Assembly (NCBI GenBank): GCA_035079385.1 | Contig: JAVHKY010000052.1 | Span: 1,302,001-1,366,000, forward strand | Reading direction: 5' to 3' | Origin: Aspidiotus rigidus | Lineage: Eukaryota; Arthropoda; Insecta; Hemiptera; Diaspididae | DNA length: 64,000 nt | Part shown: positions 43,480 through 56,677 of the stretch, piece after piece | Layout of the letters: each line of letters opens with the position of its first letter | Position numbering within the stretch: position 1 is the stretch's first letter | Notes under the pieces: generated by a model | The model's database searches: none | What the model was told of the DNA's origin: nothing | What the model saw: only the letters and a program-made list of their open reading frames with translations | Made by a program: the position numbers and the translations under genes

Positions 43480-44345
43480 GCATTTATCAGCTGATCAACG
43501 TATTAATAAATTTGATTTTTGTTCAAATTATAAATTTATTTTCCGTTAATAAATACAAATGAAACAAGATTTTTCACAATGCGATGGGAAATTGAAATGA
43601 ATAATTGCGAATAAAAACGTAGGTAGGGAACAGCAGAATGATTTAAAAGTCGATCATGGATTGCGAATGCGGTATCCCGGCTTTGTGGTCCGCCATTCAA
43701 TTTTGAATTTTAATTTATCTATACTTAGTTCTAAGTACTTTGAAGTTGACTACAAAGGTAGTATAATAATTACATCGTTGGGTTTTGAGCAGACAAGTGA
43801 AGTTTGTGGTAGTATTAATTAATCAAGGATTTCAATACTAGGTGATGTTACAATTTGTGTTAAGTACTTATTATTCTTATCTCATGACGAAAATGACAAT
43901 TGTTGGAGTGGAGTAATATCAGCGTTGTTTGAACTCAACAGTGGTTACTTCAGGTTATTGCTTAATAATTGTTGAGTGTTAGCTTTTACAAATAGAATCA
44001 AAAAGATGTGATGTGAATTCTTGAAAAGGCAGTTCACACAATATGAATGAAATTGAATACAAATGAAAGGGAATGTCTTACAACGCCATCAAATAAAAAA
44101 GTAGGAAATAGGATGATCAAAAATTGGTTGTGAATGTCATATCCTAGGTCTGTAATCCTCAGTTCAATTTCAATTTGTACTTGGTCCTACTTTCTAGTTG
44201 GGTTTTAGCGCACGAAGATTTTATCATTTTTATTTTCCTGCACCTTGTGTCGATCTCAATGGATATTTTTGAAATAACTCAGTCATTCGCTGACCCTCGT
44301 AACACCCCGCCCGCGGGGTGCTTGTTTCTCCTTCTTCATCTGAGT
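43480..44345 (+). repeat. Repeat family A copy
   Basis: Near-parallel to 39640-40235. It provides the empty-site versions for the elements at 37131 and 40440, so it is a useful family reference. 44346-44880 is further non-coding sequence. Confidence 0.7.
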
Positions 44346-44880
44346 TAAGACGCTGACGTCATGGTCGAGTGAGCCGTATGCTGTTTAGTTTCGATTTGGG
44401 TCGTGCATCCGTCAGAGAGCGCGACCATCGAGTCGAAGTTATCAAAAGACCAAAGGTGAACCATGGAATATTGAACATGGGAAAAAATCTTCAAATCGGA
44501 ATTTTTCAAAAATGGCTCGTTGAAAATTATTTCTTTTTGTTCTGTATAATAATCAAATCCTCTAAAATATGAGACCAAAACCACCGAACCTTTATAAGTC
44601 TCCCTTAATTTTATAAGAATTTTTGAAAAATCATTCCTATAGAAATTATATGGAGGTTCACCTTCTGCCTTGCGTGCGTGGTGCGTACATGAATTTGTGT
44701 GCATGTGATAAGCTAGCGCGTAACTAGTGCATTTTGTCCTGGAATGAAAGTCTACTCAGTATGACGCAATTGTTTCAGGATCGTGAGAACGATGAGGAAA
44801 TTTAATTTTTACTATCAGATCAAAATAGACAATGTATCATGTTTTCGATGTTGAACATTGATCGATACATCTGCGAAATA

Positions 44881-45866
44881 AGGTACGGGCGGGTATTATG
44901 GCCACCGTAAGCAAGAATTACTCTCACAAGCTCATTTTTGTCTTTTTTTTTTGGAGTAAAAAATGGAATGTGTTGTGTTGGTCTAATACTTCAATAATAT
45001 GAACTAAAAGATATGAAAATATTAATGTATACAAGTCAAAAGCTTAATAGAAAAAAAGGGGGATGGCCATTTAAGACGTTTTTGCAGGATAATATGGCCA
45101 TAATTATTTCGCTTTATTTTGAATGCTATAAAATTGCAAAAATGAATAAACAATTTGTTCTTCATAGCGCAAATAAATTTTTTCGGACTTCTTGACGTAC
45201 CTAAAAATTAGATACAACTGAGACGTGCATATTCATTGACAAATTCGGTCTCGAAAAATCTGAGAGAAAAAGTTGGATGAATGATATTTGACTTGAAAAA
45301 AGAAAGAGAAGATGAAATGGAAAATGAGTACTTAATTCAATTGCTCTTCAGGTATCTGCCATTAAAAATAATTGGTAATAATCATCATGTTCAGAAGTAA
45401 TAGAGAAGAAATTATATTTTATAGAAATATCACAATACGTTTAAAGTCAATGCGGCCATATGGCCATAATAAACGCTGACACGAATACATGCTCTTTAGA
45501 ACAAAAACGTTAATTTTCTTATTGAGTTTAAACGAATCATGAATCGTGTTATGGAAATTCAGAAAGCCCGTTAAATTTCTCAGCAGATAATATAACGTTT
45601 GCGTTACTTACACGAATCGTACGTCCACCCCAAGAAACCGAAGACATCATAATTCTCGATTTCCCGGTAATAACATTATCACGAAAAAACATTTTTCTTA
45701 TTTCTTGGAGCATAATGTGCACTAGATTTCACCTCAACGCTTTGTTTAGTTCGCTGGGCTCTATCAGCAACATGACAAAGCAGCCATATACTGAAAATAT
45801 TAATTAGCTACCGAGATACATGAGGTGGCCATATTTTCAGCATGGCCATCATACCCGCCCGTACCT
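44881..45866. mobile_element. TA-flanked TIR element (986 bp)
   Basis: AGGTACGGGCGGGTAT at the left end is mirrored at the right end, with TA on both sides (44879-44880 and 45867-45868). ATGGCCAT-like motifs recur at both ends and internally (about 45063, 45093, 45455, 45830). No transposase. Outside it, another inverted pair (44840-44872 and 46140-46180) suggests insertion into an older fold-back element. Confidence 0.8.
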
Positions 45867-45883
45867 TATATCTTTTGAGCATA

Positions 45884-46095
45884 ATGGCTCCCATAAGAAA
45901 TACATGCGGAACAAAGATCATCGTGGTAACAAACTAATTGAAAACAAGAGAAAATTAAGAAATAAAAATTTGTTTTTGAAATACTTATGATCAGAATAAC
46001 TGAAACATAATATTCGTTTCATTCTTTAAATATTCATTATTTTTCATTAGTGACATGATGATCTTTGCTCCGCATATATTTCTTATGGGAGCCAT
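45884..46095. mobile_element. TA-flanked MITE (212 bp)
   Basis: ATGGCTCCCATAAGAAATA at the left end is mirrored at the right end over about 43 bp, with TA on each side (45882-45883 and 46096-46097). Confidence 0.82.
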
Positions 46096-46460
46096 TACGT
46101 TCGAAGGATATATTTTGGGTACTTTTTTCAACAGTGAATCAGGTGTATCGATCGATGTTCAACATCGAAAACTTGATCCATTGAATCCGGAAGAATTCAA
46201 TTCTAATTCCAATAATAAACTCGTGACATGATTATGTTGCAATACATCAACACTTTGAATTATATCGATACAAAAAAATATATTCGCGGAGTTTCATTTT
46301 TATTTCTTATTACACGTTCGCCTATAATAAAACCAGTCTTACCGATGAGTCGGAAATTATTCTGAATATCAAATTATGACTGAAGAAAACCATCAGAACT
46401 TCTTTTCCAGTAAAATCGTGCGGACTACGAGTATATAATCGGTTGTGCCGGAATCATAAT

Positions 46461-48518
46461 TCAAACCCAAACACGAACAAGATTATCCCAGGAACTGGAG
46501 CATATTGCCATACCGTTTGGTGCAACCGACAATGAAGTGACTCGATTCTCATGTCCATTCAATGTTCCTGTATGAATAAAAAGAAAAAATAATCACAAAA
46601 GAATTATTTTTGCCCAGTACTTTCTTTTCTACCAGCAATTGAATAGTAGCAAAAATTTTTCGTAAAACAACGACAAAATGTAGAGCTCTGGATTTCTAAT
46701 TAGGGGTGGTACATACAAGTATAGAGGGTTTTATACTATTGAATTACACCTTCAATTCATAAAACCTATCCTCAACTGCAAGAAAATGGAAGCAAAAAGT
46801 AATTCTATCGAAATTTTACGTAAGTACAATGAACTCGATGTATCAAAACTTCACTTACAGAATTGTTACCAATGAAACACTTACCATTGTGCTGAACTTT
46901 CAGCGTATCCCAAGTATAAATATATTTTTCATCAGTACCGCAAATGAGGAGTCGTCCAGATATTGACAGACCGCAACATGTTAAACTTGGATTACCACTA
47001 GGAGGCACATATTTTGCAATATGTTGATCGGACCTTATGTCAAAAAGGTGACCAGATTTATCTTCTGATGCAGTCGCAAAAGCATATCCTCCGGGGTGAT
47101 ACTGACAAAAGGGAGCAGCAAATAATTGAAAGTAATTATTAAAGATAATGAAGGCCAAGTTGAAGGGCTATTAATATTATACTCACACAAACGGCGTTGA
47201 CGTCTCCATCGTGACCGTAAAATACTTGCTTACAATTCGGCTCTCTTATATCCCACAGCTTACAAGTTCTATCCACACTTCCTGTAACGTAAGTGTTACC
47301 GTCGGGAGATATGGAGAGCGTGCATACGTCGCCGTTATGTGCATCAAATTCTTGCACACGTTTATTTGCTTCTAAATCCCAAATGCATCTGTTAAATAGG
47401 CCAAAACGGGGAGCGTAGTTTAGCAGATACATGAAAATAAGCAAATATCAACGAACGAGCGAGTCACGGGCTAAAAATTCTCCGTTTTGAAATAACTTAA
47501 CTGGTTCTCTACCAATCGAAGATTTACAATACATAGGTAGGTACTTGTTATATCATTACCTAAAACTGCATTGTTAATAGAATTACACATATTGGCGGTA
47601 AATAAAATGAATAAACGAATACTCTTGACTATAAGACGGCTACAAACAGATTGAAGACGAAATTTTCAGTAATTTTTTTCTCTTCGAAAGTAATTCTAGT
47701 TGTAATTTTCTTCAATTTGGAGAATATCTAGCCAACCTACAGGTACTATGTCTATTGTGCGCAAGCAAAAAACTAAAACAATCATCTTACACCTTCATAT
47801 CTCCTGACCCAGTGATTAGAGTGGAATCGTTAATGAAACGACAGCACGAAAGGAATCCTTCGTATCCGAGCAGCTCTCTAGCGATTTTGGCACCCCCAGA
47901 TGCGTCGCGATTTTTTAAATCATAAACGGTACACTGGTTATCCATGCCACCACATGCTGGAATGAGGGTGAAACGTGAAAAATTTTATCGTTCAATTTTA
48001 CTAAAAGAAGAACTTTCTTCAAACTCACCAACATAATTACCGGATTCGGCATACGCTACACTCATCACCCAAGCCGATCTAAGGGGAATGATTTGAACTT
48101 TATTACCGGTCCATGAATCCCAAATGATGAGTTTTCCATCTAATGATCCGGAAACGCAATGTCTGAAGAAAATTGTTACGATTGTGATTGACTTAAATTT
48201 TCAGCATTAGGAAGCATTCATTCACATACCTGCTATCCCCACTAAAATGAACTGAATTAACTTTATTTAGATGGCCTTTTAAAATTTTATTAGAACCTAA
48301 ACGAGTTTTTGGAAGATCGGCAACTGGAGCTGTTGCTACATCTAACGTAGTATCCGCGTATTTTTTCTGATCCTCCTACGAAATTTAGAATATCGGCTTT
48401 GAAATGCAATATAATGAGCATGTACTGAAAAAATAAAAAATGATAGTACCTGACATTTCTCGATTATCTTCACTAGTTCCGCTTTCAGCTTATCTACTTC
48501 CGGATCTTTAGGTGCCAT
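46461..48518 (-). CDS. Gbeta76C: G-protein beta subunit, Gbeta76C (eye-type) orthologue, seven exons
   Basis: Exons, 5' to 3': 48518-48450, 48375-48230, 48162-48029, 47956-47791, 47388-47187, 47101-46885, 46567-46461. All introns have GT/AG ends and the phases sum to 1,041 nt, a 346-aa protein. It has the N-terminal helix that pairs with Ggamma ([11 protein letters not shown]) and seven WD40 blades, for example [56 protein letters not shown] and [11 protein letters not shown]. The NRDASG insert, the divergent sixth blade and the length resemble Drosophila Gbeta76C, the visual Gq beta subunit, more than general Gbeta1 or Gbeta5. The predicted role is light-dependent Gq signalling to phospholipase C at photoreceptor membranes. 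The gene looks intact. Orthology is inferred by residue similarity, not a tree. Confidence 0.93.
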
Positions 48519-49266
48519 TTTGAATCAGATGCAACCAAAAAACGTTGTCGATACGAAACACTTCAAAATTACTCACCTGTACCAATTCCAAAGTTATCAT
48601 GAAATAGGAGGCCAACATACCGTCACTCAAGTATTATTGTTAACATTTATCCAATTATCGCTTATTACCGAAGTCCCTGAACAAAGAAAGTTGTATTCAG
48701 ACATAATTATTAGAGCTTCCTTAATCGATAGAGAATGATTTAACCTTTGCAAGCAAGAGAGAAAAAGAATGAGAGAGAAAACGATCTTTTTACAGAAGAG
48801 ACGAACGAACAAACAAATTTAAAACGAAACTAAAATATATTCAGGAAATTAATACACAAGGTACATAAATAAAAATTGCTCAAAGCGAACCGTGCAACCA
48901 CGCGGCTCCAAACAAACTACTCATTTATTTGAAAACACAGCCAAAGTAAAGAAATGACATTGAAAAAGGAAGAGAAAAAAAAAGACGATTAAGTCCGTAA
49001 GAAGGGAAGGAGCACATTCCCTAAACTCCAGGTAGTATAATGACGGCACATACATGATTACATTATGTATTATGTCGAGAGAAATTGATTTTTGAAACTT
49101 TTTAACACAGCGTTAAATACTAAATAAGCCTGATACTAAACTTGATATAAAACAACTAGAAATCAACAAATAAAAGTAAAAGTATGATTATGACTAGAAG
49201 AAGTTTCAGATTCAGTCCTTTTCCTTTTCCTAATTGCGAGTGTAGTACACTCCTTAAGAGTTAAAA
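48519..49266. other. Intergenic between the Gbeta gene and NEURL4
   Basis: 748 bp. It should hold the Gbeta promoter and the NEURL4 3' UTR, as both genes read leftward. No TATA or other element is convincing. Confidence 0.5.
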
Positions 49267-52200
49267 TTAACCCGTCTCTAGTTTAAAAAGAACAGCCGAC
49301 AACACCGTCGAATTTTTCTCCTTTATAATCCACTCAATCGAACTGCTCTGAGGCAAATAATCTGTTGACGGTTGGGGAGTGGTCTTAGAAGAGGTTGTAG
49401 CAACTTTATAGGAAGTTGGACGCACCAAAACTTGAAACGCGGCCATACAACTATACGGTATTTTTGTTTTCTGATCCACATACCTAAAGTTCGATTCATT
49501 GTGAGCAAATTGTAATTTTCTCGCAGTACGCAGCAGAAGTGGCTAACCAGCATTAGTTTACTCACTGATTCTTGGACGAGTATTCTGATTTCATTGTATG
49601 GTTCATCAGCGGAGACAAAATTAATTGAAATGTACAATTTTCGTCGTTCGGTTTCCTAATCTTGTAAGCCAAATGACTGTGCTTCAAGTTATCTGAGCAT
49701 TTAAAATGCGGAACTCAACATAATGAAACTTTTTCATTCGAAATAACTTGAAGAGAAGTTACCAACCAAGAGCTGAGAGTTGGCCTCGGTCCAATATCGT
49801 TCTCACATTGCCTACCGAAACGCAAACGAACGCAATATGCCATTTTTCTAAAGTCAACGCGTCTATGTTATTTGTCATTAGGTGCTTTTTTAGCGGAAAT
49901 TTACACCAACCAACAGCGAACGGATATGGCGGTGTCTGATGGCTTTTACACTCGCGCTCCATAGACGAATAACATGTGCTGCAATAACATGTAATACTCG
50001 AGTCCGAACTGAAAAATCCAGCTGAAAATATACACGGAGGAAATATAATTATGAAAATCAGCTCATTAAGTTTCGAGTTCAACATTATTTTATAAGTTCT
50101 AGGAAGTAAAAAAAAGAGATTTAGAAGAAAAAGCAAAAAAAAAAAAAAAGAAGAACAAAGAGGAGAAAGTATTGAAAAAAGGAATTAAAAATGCAAAGAA
50201 CACAACAATGGACTCCCTCCCCCCCTTCTAAGAAAAACGGTAGGGTACAAATTCCTCAATAACGGGATCTCAAATTTCCAAAATATCTTTGAAACAAAGA
50301 TCTTCGATATTTTGTCGTTTTTAGCTGAGGAATCAGTTAAATCACATCCCATACAGCTCGAATTACCTAACCTTGACTCCGTTCACAGTAGAAAACGCAG
50401 TAAAAACCATTTCAACAGGTTTGTAACAACCATGTACCTTGAAAAATCAGATGAAATACTCATACGGAAAAATATGACATTTCACAAGATAAAAACTCCA
50501 AACTCGAATAAGAGGATCATGAAGCATGATAGTTAAAGCAATACAGGTACACAACGGAGAAGAAGAGAAGGCCTAGAACTTTTAAATCTATAATGAATAA
50601 ACATATATATTATACTGATTACCAGGTAGACACAGAAAGTCTCTGAATCTTAAACATTTAATACGATAATCGCAATTAGGATTCTGTTTGTACGTCATCG
50701 GCTGGTCGCTCATCATGTGTTTGACCTTAAGCACTGTCATATTAGATTTAGAACTAGTTTTTTCTGCCTGGATGCAGGTCTCATTTGCTACATTCAAATT
50801 TGTCTTATGATTGCAATTCGTCGTCGACCTCGTGGTCTCCTCAGCGTTGTCGTTAGATGAATCGGACAGCACAATCATTGAAATATTCTCGTTCATCTTG
50901 TCTGCCTTTGTAGGAAAGTCTCCTGACTCTGAATTAATATGGTTTGAACTGGACACAATGACCAGATAATTCTCATTGGTTTTGTTTAACTTCACGTTCG
51001 GCTCAGGTGCGTGCGAATAAGACGCGATAACTGCGATATTTTCGTTCGTTTTATTTCTTTTCGTGAGCGAAGTCGTAATACCTTCATCCGAAAACAGTGC
51101 ACTCGAGCATTCTTCGTCTGAGGGACTTTCTTTTTCGTGACGTTCGAGATCCGCCTTTTCGCAAGATATAGCAGCTTCGATCGCTGAAACAGCATTAGTT
51201 TTGTCCACTAATCTGTCAGGGTTCTCAGAACGTTCATCGCTCAAGTCGGCACATACGATAGAAACCTAGCGAAAAATAATATGGTGTGCTTGATTGTCCT
51301 TGGCTAAAAGAAAAATGTAAGTGGTGAATGCTGCTTACCTGCTCACATCGACCGTATACATCTACAACCACAAAACACATTGAAGGTAAATTGACAGCAG
51401 CCACGCCCTGATCGAAACCATCGATAAACAACTTCAGTTGATTATTTGAATCGATCATAATGCCAACTCGTTGACCAATGGATAACTCATCAAGACTAGG
51501 CCCATACCTCGTTTTAATCTACAAACAAGATGATTGGAATTGATCATAGAATACGAAATCGATACAAATAGAAGTTTACAAAAATTCAACTTTCAATCTC
51601 AATTTGGTGAATTAAAAGTAAGCGTTATTACTCTATGCCCGTTATGATACACTGAGTCCGCAGAGAATAACCAGACATCCCTCTTGAAACCGAATATTGA
51701 CACAGGCAAAAGAGATCTCATTACTGGAGCAGAAAGTACACCAATCATCAACGATGAAACCCATCGAGTATTTAATTTATCAATCTTGATCTATATTTGA
51801 AAGTAGTAGATCAGATTCTGAGATCACGATTTCAATTTAATATATTCTGAACATTCTGAACGTACCTCAAACATAGTGTCTCGTTCCAAAGGCTTGGAAA
51901 CAATGATTACTCCTTGATTATAACTTTCCATACGAATGGCAGTTCTACCGTTATTTGCTAGAATAATATTTCGACCACGCAATTCATGGAAGAATTTCCA
52001 ATCTTTACACTAATAAAATATAATTGGAAGTGTTACATTAGTCACTATTTTACTCGTCAAAAAAAAAAAAAAAAACTGATACACTTACTATGTGCAAGTC
52101 ATTACTCGCTTTCAACAATTCCTTCTCCTTCTCAAAGTTTTTCAACAAATAAAACTCCATAGTTGCACGCTCCGCATTCAAGTCATCTAATCGTAGAATA

Positions 52201-55200
52201 CTGAAATTCGAGACCTTTTTATTGCACCTGTTCAAATTCCAATACCAAATTTCTTTCACTCACTCTTTAACGACAGCTAACGTGTCCTGAGCATTATAGC
52301 TAGTAGGAGAAGCAACAGACTCGGTCATATTCAAAGATGGTAACCACGACGACGTCATCATATCTTTAATTTGACGATTCAGACGAACTTCAGTAACACT
52401 GCCGTATACGTCTATAACAGCATACACAGCCTGAGATACAGGGATTCCATAATTAGCTTAATTATGACGATCATTTTTATAAAATACTTGAAGAAGGTAA
52501 TTCTCACCACAGGTATATCACTAGCAGCAATACCTAGATCTTGGCCGTTGACGTAGAAATGAAGAGCTCCATCTATGGAAACACGGATGCCAACAGTTGA
52601 CCATCTCTTAAGCCAGTGTAAGTTATGCCCGTAGTACGATTTGACCATGCGTCCATTATGCCACACTTCATCTCCTACCAAATAACAAATTCTCGATTTT
52701 AACTCGTTTTCATTTCATGTATCGCAGCTACCTTGACATACCTATCATGTACCAGACGTCCGGTTTCAGGCACGAGATGGTCGGTGGTAAAGTCATGTTT
52801 TCCGGACTTATCGTAGTGACACCTAAACTGAGAGAACCGGCGTAAACACCCGTCCACTTTGTTATGGTTATTTCATATAACTTATCCGGCTCCAACAGAA
52901 AATTGGAAAAAATCAGACCATGGTTGTGAGACGAGACACGGGTCGCAATCGTATAATCTTCGGATAAGTCAACATTTTTACCGCACCAGCGACTAAAACA
53001 TTTCTGAGAGCGTTCAAACACAGCCGAGTTTGTCGGTATTTCATCGAACCAGTTGGCCACCGAATGGGAATGGCAACTTTCATTACTGGAGAATTCAGAT
53101 TGCAGATCGGGACAATTGACCAATGATACCTAAAAATAGTTATTCATACATGTAATGTTAAATAGGTTCGTAGATACACCAGAAAAAAGATGGGGATAGA
53201 AAAGAATGCGGAAACAGACATTTTATGAAGATACACGCAAGCGTGCTAATAAGAAGGCTAGTAAGATAGATAACTTCCCTTCGTGTGTGATTACCAATTT
53301 CGTATTAGTTCGGAAGTTAAGACCGCATCATATGAGTTCGGATTGATATTTTGATGATACAGACAAAAATTGTAAATTTCCAACTTATAAGAGATTTTCG
53401 AGATGATCCGATTTTCCAAATTACTGTTATTCATGTAGAAGGGAGGACACTCCGAAATTAAGATGAAACAAAGAGCAAGCGCTTTTGATTCAACAAACTT
53501 CTTCAAACATTCCTTTTCGAAGTATACTTCCTTTCAAAGAAATCTTCTTACTTGAGCGCACTGTCCATACAAATCAATCACAGGGTAAACGGTAACTGGG
53601 ACATTGCTATACGCTTCACCTTGATCGACGCCATCGAGATAATAATGCAGCGAGCCGTCACTACGTCTCATCATACCGATAACACTTCCAACGCTAATAT
53701 TATCTAAATTCAACTTGTAACCACTCTTGAACATCTGACCATCTTTCATGATCGTCGAACCTGTGAATAATGATGAAATGAGAATGAATTATGTATGAAG
53801 TTTACAACCAATATTTATTACGACAGGATTTTCTCCATACCGGACAACATCCAAGTATCGTGATCCATATCCGTCATCGTAGCTGGTAACTCCATTTCAT
53901 CAAATTTCACACTGGTTACGCCTTTCAGATAAAAAGGAGAATTGCAGTGTAATAGAAGGAAAGAAATAAACTTTTTATAAATAACTTACCAACTTCTAGG
54001 CTCCCGGACCAACGATCGATGATTTTCTCGACACAAATGGCAAACATTTCATTATCCTTAAGAGCACGATTAGCAACAACAACAGCATTAGCAAACTCGA
54101 TATACGGTTGTGGTCTAAATGCGGTCTTATTATTGTTGTAAATTCGGACATTTTTTCCATGAAGATGGCTAAATCGTAAATCCCTTTCATGGGGAAAAAA
54201 CAATCTCACTTAAGAATCTTAAGTGAATAACGAGTCCTTTTTAGCTGTAGTTTGTTTATTACTCACGATTGGAAAGCAACCGCCAACGGGAAACTAACTA
54301 GATCTGATGGAGTAATACAACAACAAACGAAATTGTTATCAACAATTGTAACTTGAGTGACTTGTCCATATAAATCAATAACACCGTACACAGGGTGGTT
54401 GATATTGGCGATCACCTCTCCTTGGTCAATACCGTTTACATATAAATGTATAAAACCATTTTCTCGGACCACAACGCCTACACAATCACCAACCTACAAA
54501 GTTAAAATACTCACATATGATCGAGTTAAATAATTAGAGGAGAAAATATGCTCCAATATTTTGAAGTTTTACAAAGATTTGAAAAAAAAAAGGCTTACGC
54601 AGCCGCGTAAGCAACACACGACTTTTCACCTGTATCTACAACCAAGTTTTTTGCTTAAACTTTAACTCTAGTACTCAAATTTATTCAATGAATCGTTTTC
54701 TCAATAAGATACACACATCCTCACCATCTCTTGCCTCTCTAATAAAGTCGCTTTCGTTTACGCTCCGATGATGGTTGTTTAACCGAAAACGTTTAGCGGC
54801 TGTTTCTCTTGTGGTTCAATATAATTTGCTACACCTTCGGGTGTACACTCTTCTTGGTAATATGAATAACCATAAATTAGAAGAACGTATCGATTCATTC
54901 TTGATCATCTCCGATTCTCAAGTATCTTTTAATGTTGGTTGTTGTAGACTCACATACACACCCATCTCATCACTTATATCCTTTTTTCATGCTCTCATTG
55001 CGATTCTGATAGCTCCCTCATTCAAAATATCTTTTCCTGTCCCAAATTAGTTTTACTCCCGAACTCCTGACTTATCTCTCACAATCACATAGAAGCACTA
55101 TCAGATGACTCTCTATTTGTTGTCAACATCTTTCAATTCTTCCAACAACTAAATTTATTTTTCCACGTCTTCACTTTTCAAAACGACGGAGCTCCCACTC

Positions 55201-56607
55201 TCTTAGTAACTCGTCAATTTAAAAGAAATCTAAATGTAAATAAAAAAAATGAAATAATTTTTACCTCTGCCTACAAGTCATCATTTCGCTTAAGTCCTTT
55301 CTTCATAACTCCAACTTATTCTATAAATCGTTCTCTCAATGAGGCTTACATATATCCTCACCATCTCTCACCCCTCTACTCATAATTCATTCTTGATCAT
55401 CTCCAATTCCCGAGCATCATTCTATGTTATTTCCAGCTGTTCTTCTCTTCATGCAATCATAATTTGTATTCACGCTCTCATCGCAATCTATGAGAGAATA
55501 ACCGAAAAATGTTATTGAAAATAAAAAGAGGCGGGAAAAGCCTCTTTTTATTTTCAAAACTGTGTCGTCCTTGCACGTACTTATAAAAAGCTTTTTCCTT
55601 GAAAAATGTTATCTTTAAGAGAATTAAAAGCGCACACTTATGGATGAAAACTCAAAAGAGTTATGCAATAGCAACCGCCCCACCCCATTTTGCAAGCATG
55701 GGAGCAAGAACATCGCGTCATTATACGCCCCACCTCAAACCGGAGTATTTCAAAAGAATTTGATGTTGAAATTAAAGTGTTATTGAAAATTAAGTTGTGT
55801 ACTTCGCGTAGTCTCATGTTTTTGCCACAGAGTGTGAGTAAGGGTTAGCCACAGAATCAGTCACCCTAGACTCACACACATACACTTCTTATCCCTCATC
55901 TTATGCTTCTCTCATGCTCTCATTCCCTCTCCCACATCTGAACTAACAACACCAAGCTTATGACAGGCTCTTATTAGCTCATTAATTGAAAAAAAAATTA
56001 AAAGAAAAGAAATAAAATGAAACATGAAAGATTATACGTACGCAAAAGATTGCTCTCCAATACTATAGCATATCCTTACATAACATTCATTCATGAGAAA
56101 CTCAACACATACTTAAAATTCATTCATAAAGAGCGTATCCTTACGTGTGTGAACAGGTAACCCAAAAAATGAATAAAACTAGCTACAACTACACTGACAA
56201 TCTACGTAACCAAAGGTTACCCTTCGCTTTTGATGACGAAAGCAACTACCTGAAGTTTAGTACTACAAAATAGTTGTAGCTCGAATATTTGCAAATTTCA
56301 TCATATTAGTTCACGTTTCAATTTGAGGTTTCTCACGAACCAGACATGGTATCAACACCAAAAGTTCACAATTATATTTTTAGACATGTAAATTACAATA
56401 TATCAACATTTGAAAAAAATTGAACAAACCATATCAGAGTTATAGGAGTGGGGAATTTTTTTAAAAATTGGGTATATCTGGAGAACTACTGATCCGATCG
56501 TCAAAAAAAATGCAGGTGCACAACTTCAGATATAACACCACAACTTGACTAAGTTTCAAGAAAATCCATCCAGTAGTCTCGGAGGAGAAGTCCGGACAAA
56601 TTTTGAT

Positions 56608-56677
<70 letters not shown>

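Noticed and set aside
44345..44704. 119-codon minus-strand frame
   Set aside because: No recognisable motif; it lies in repeat-derived DNA and begins and ends in family A sequence.
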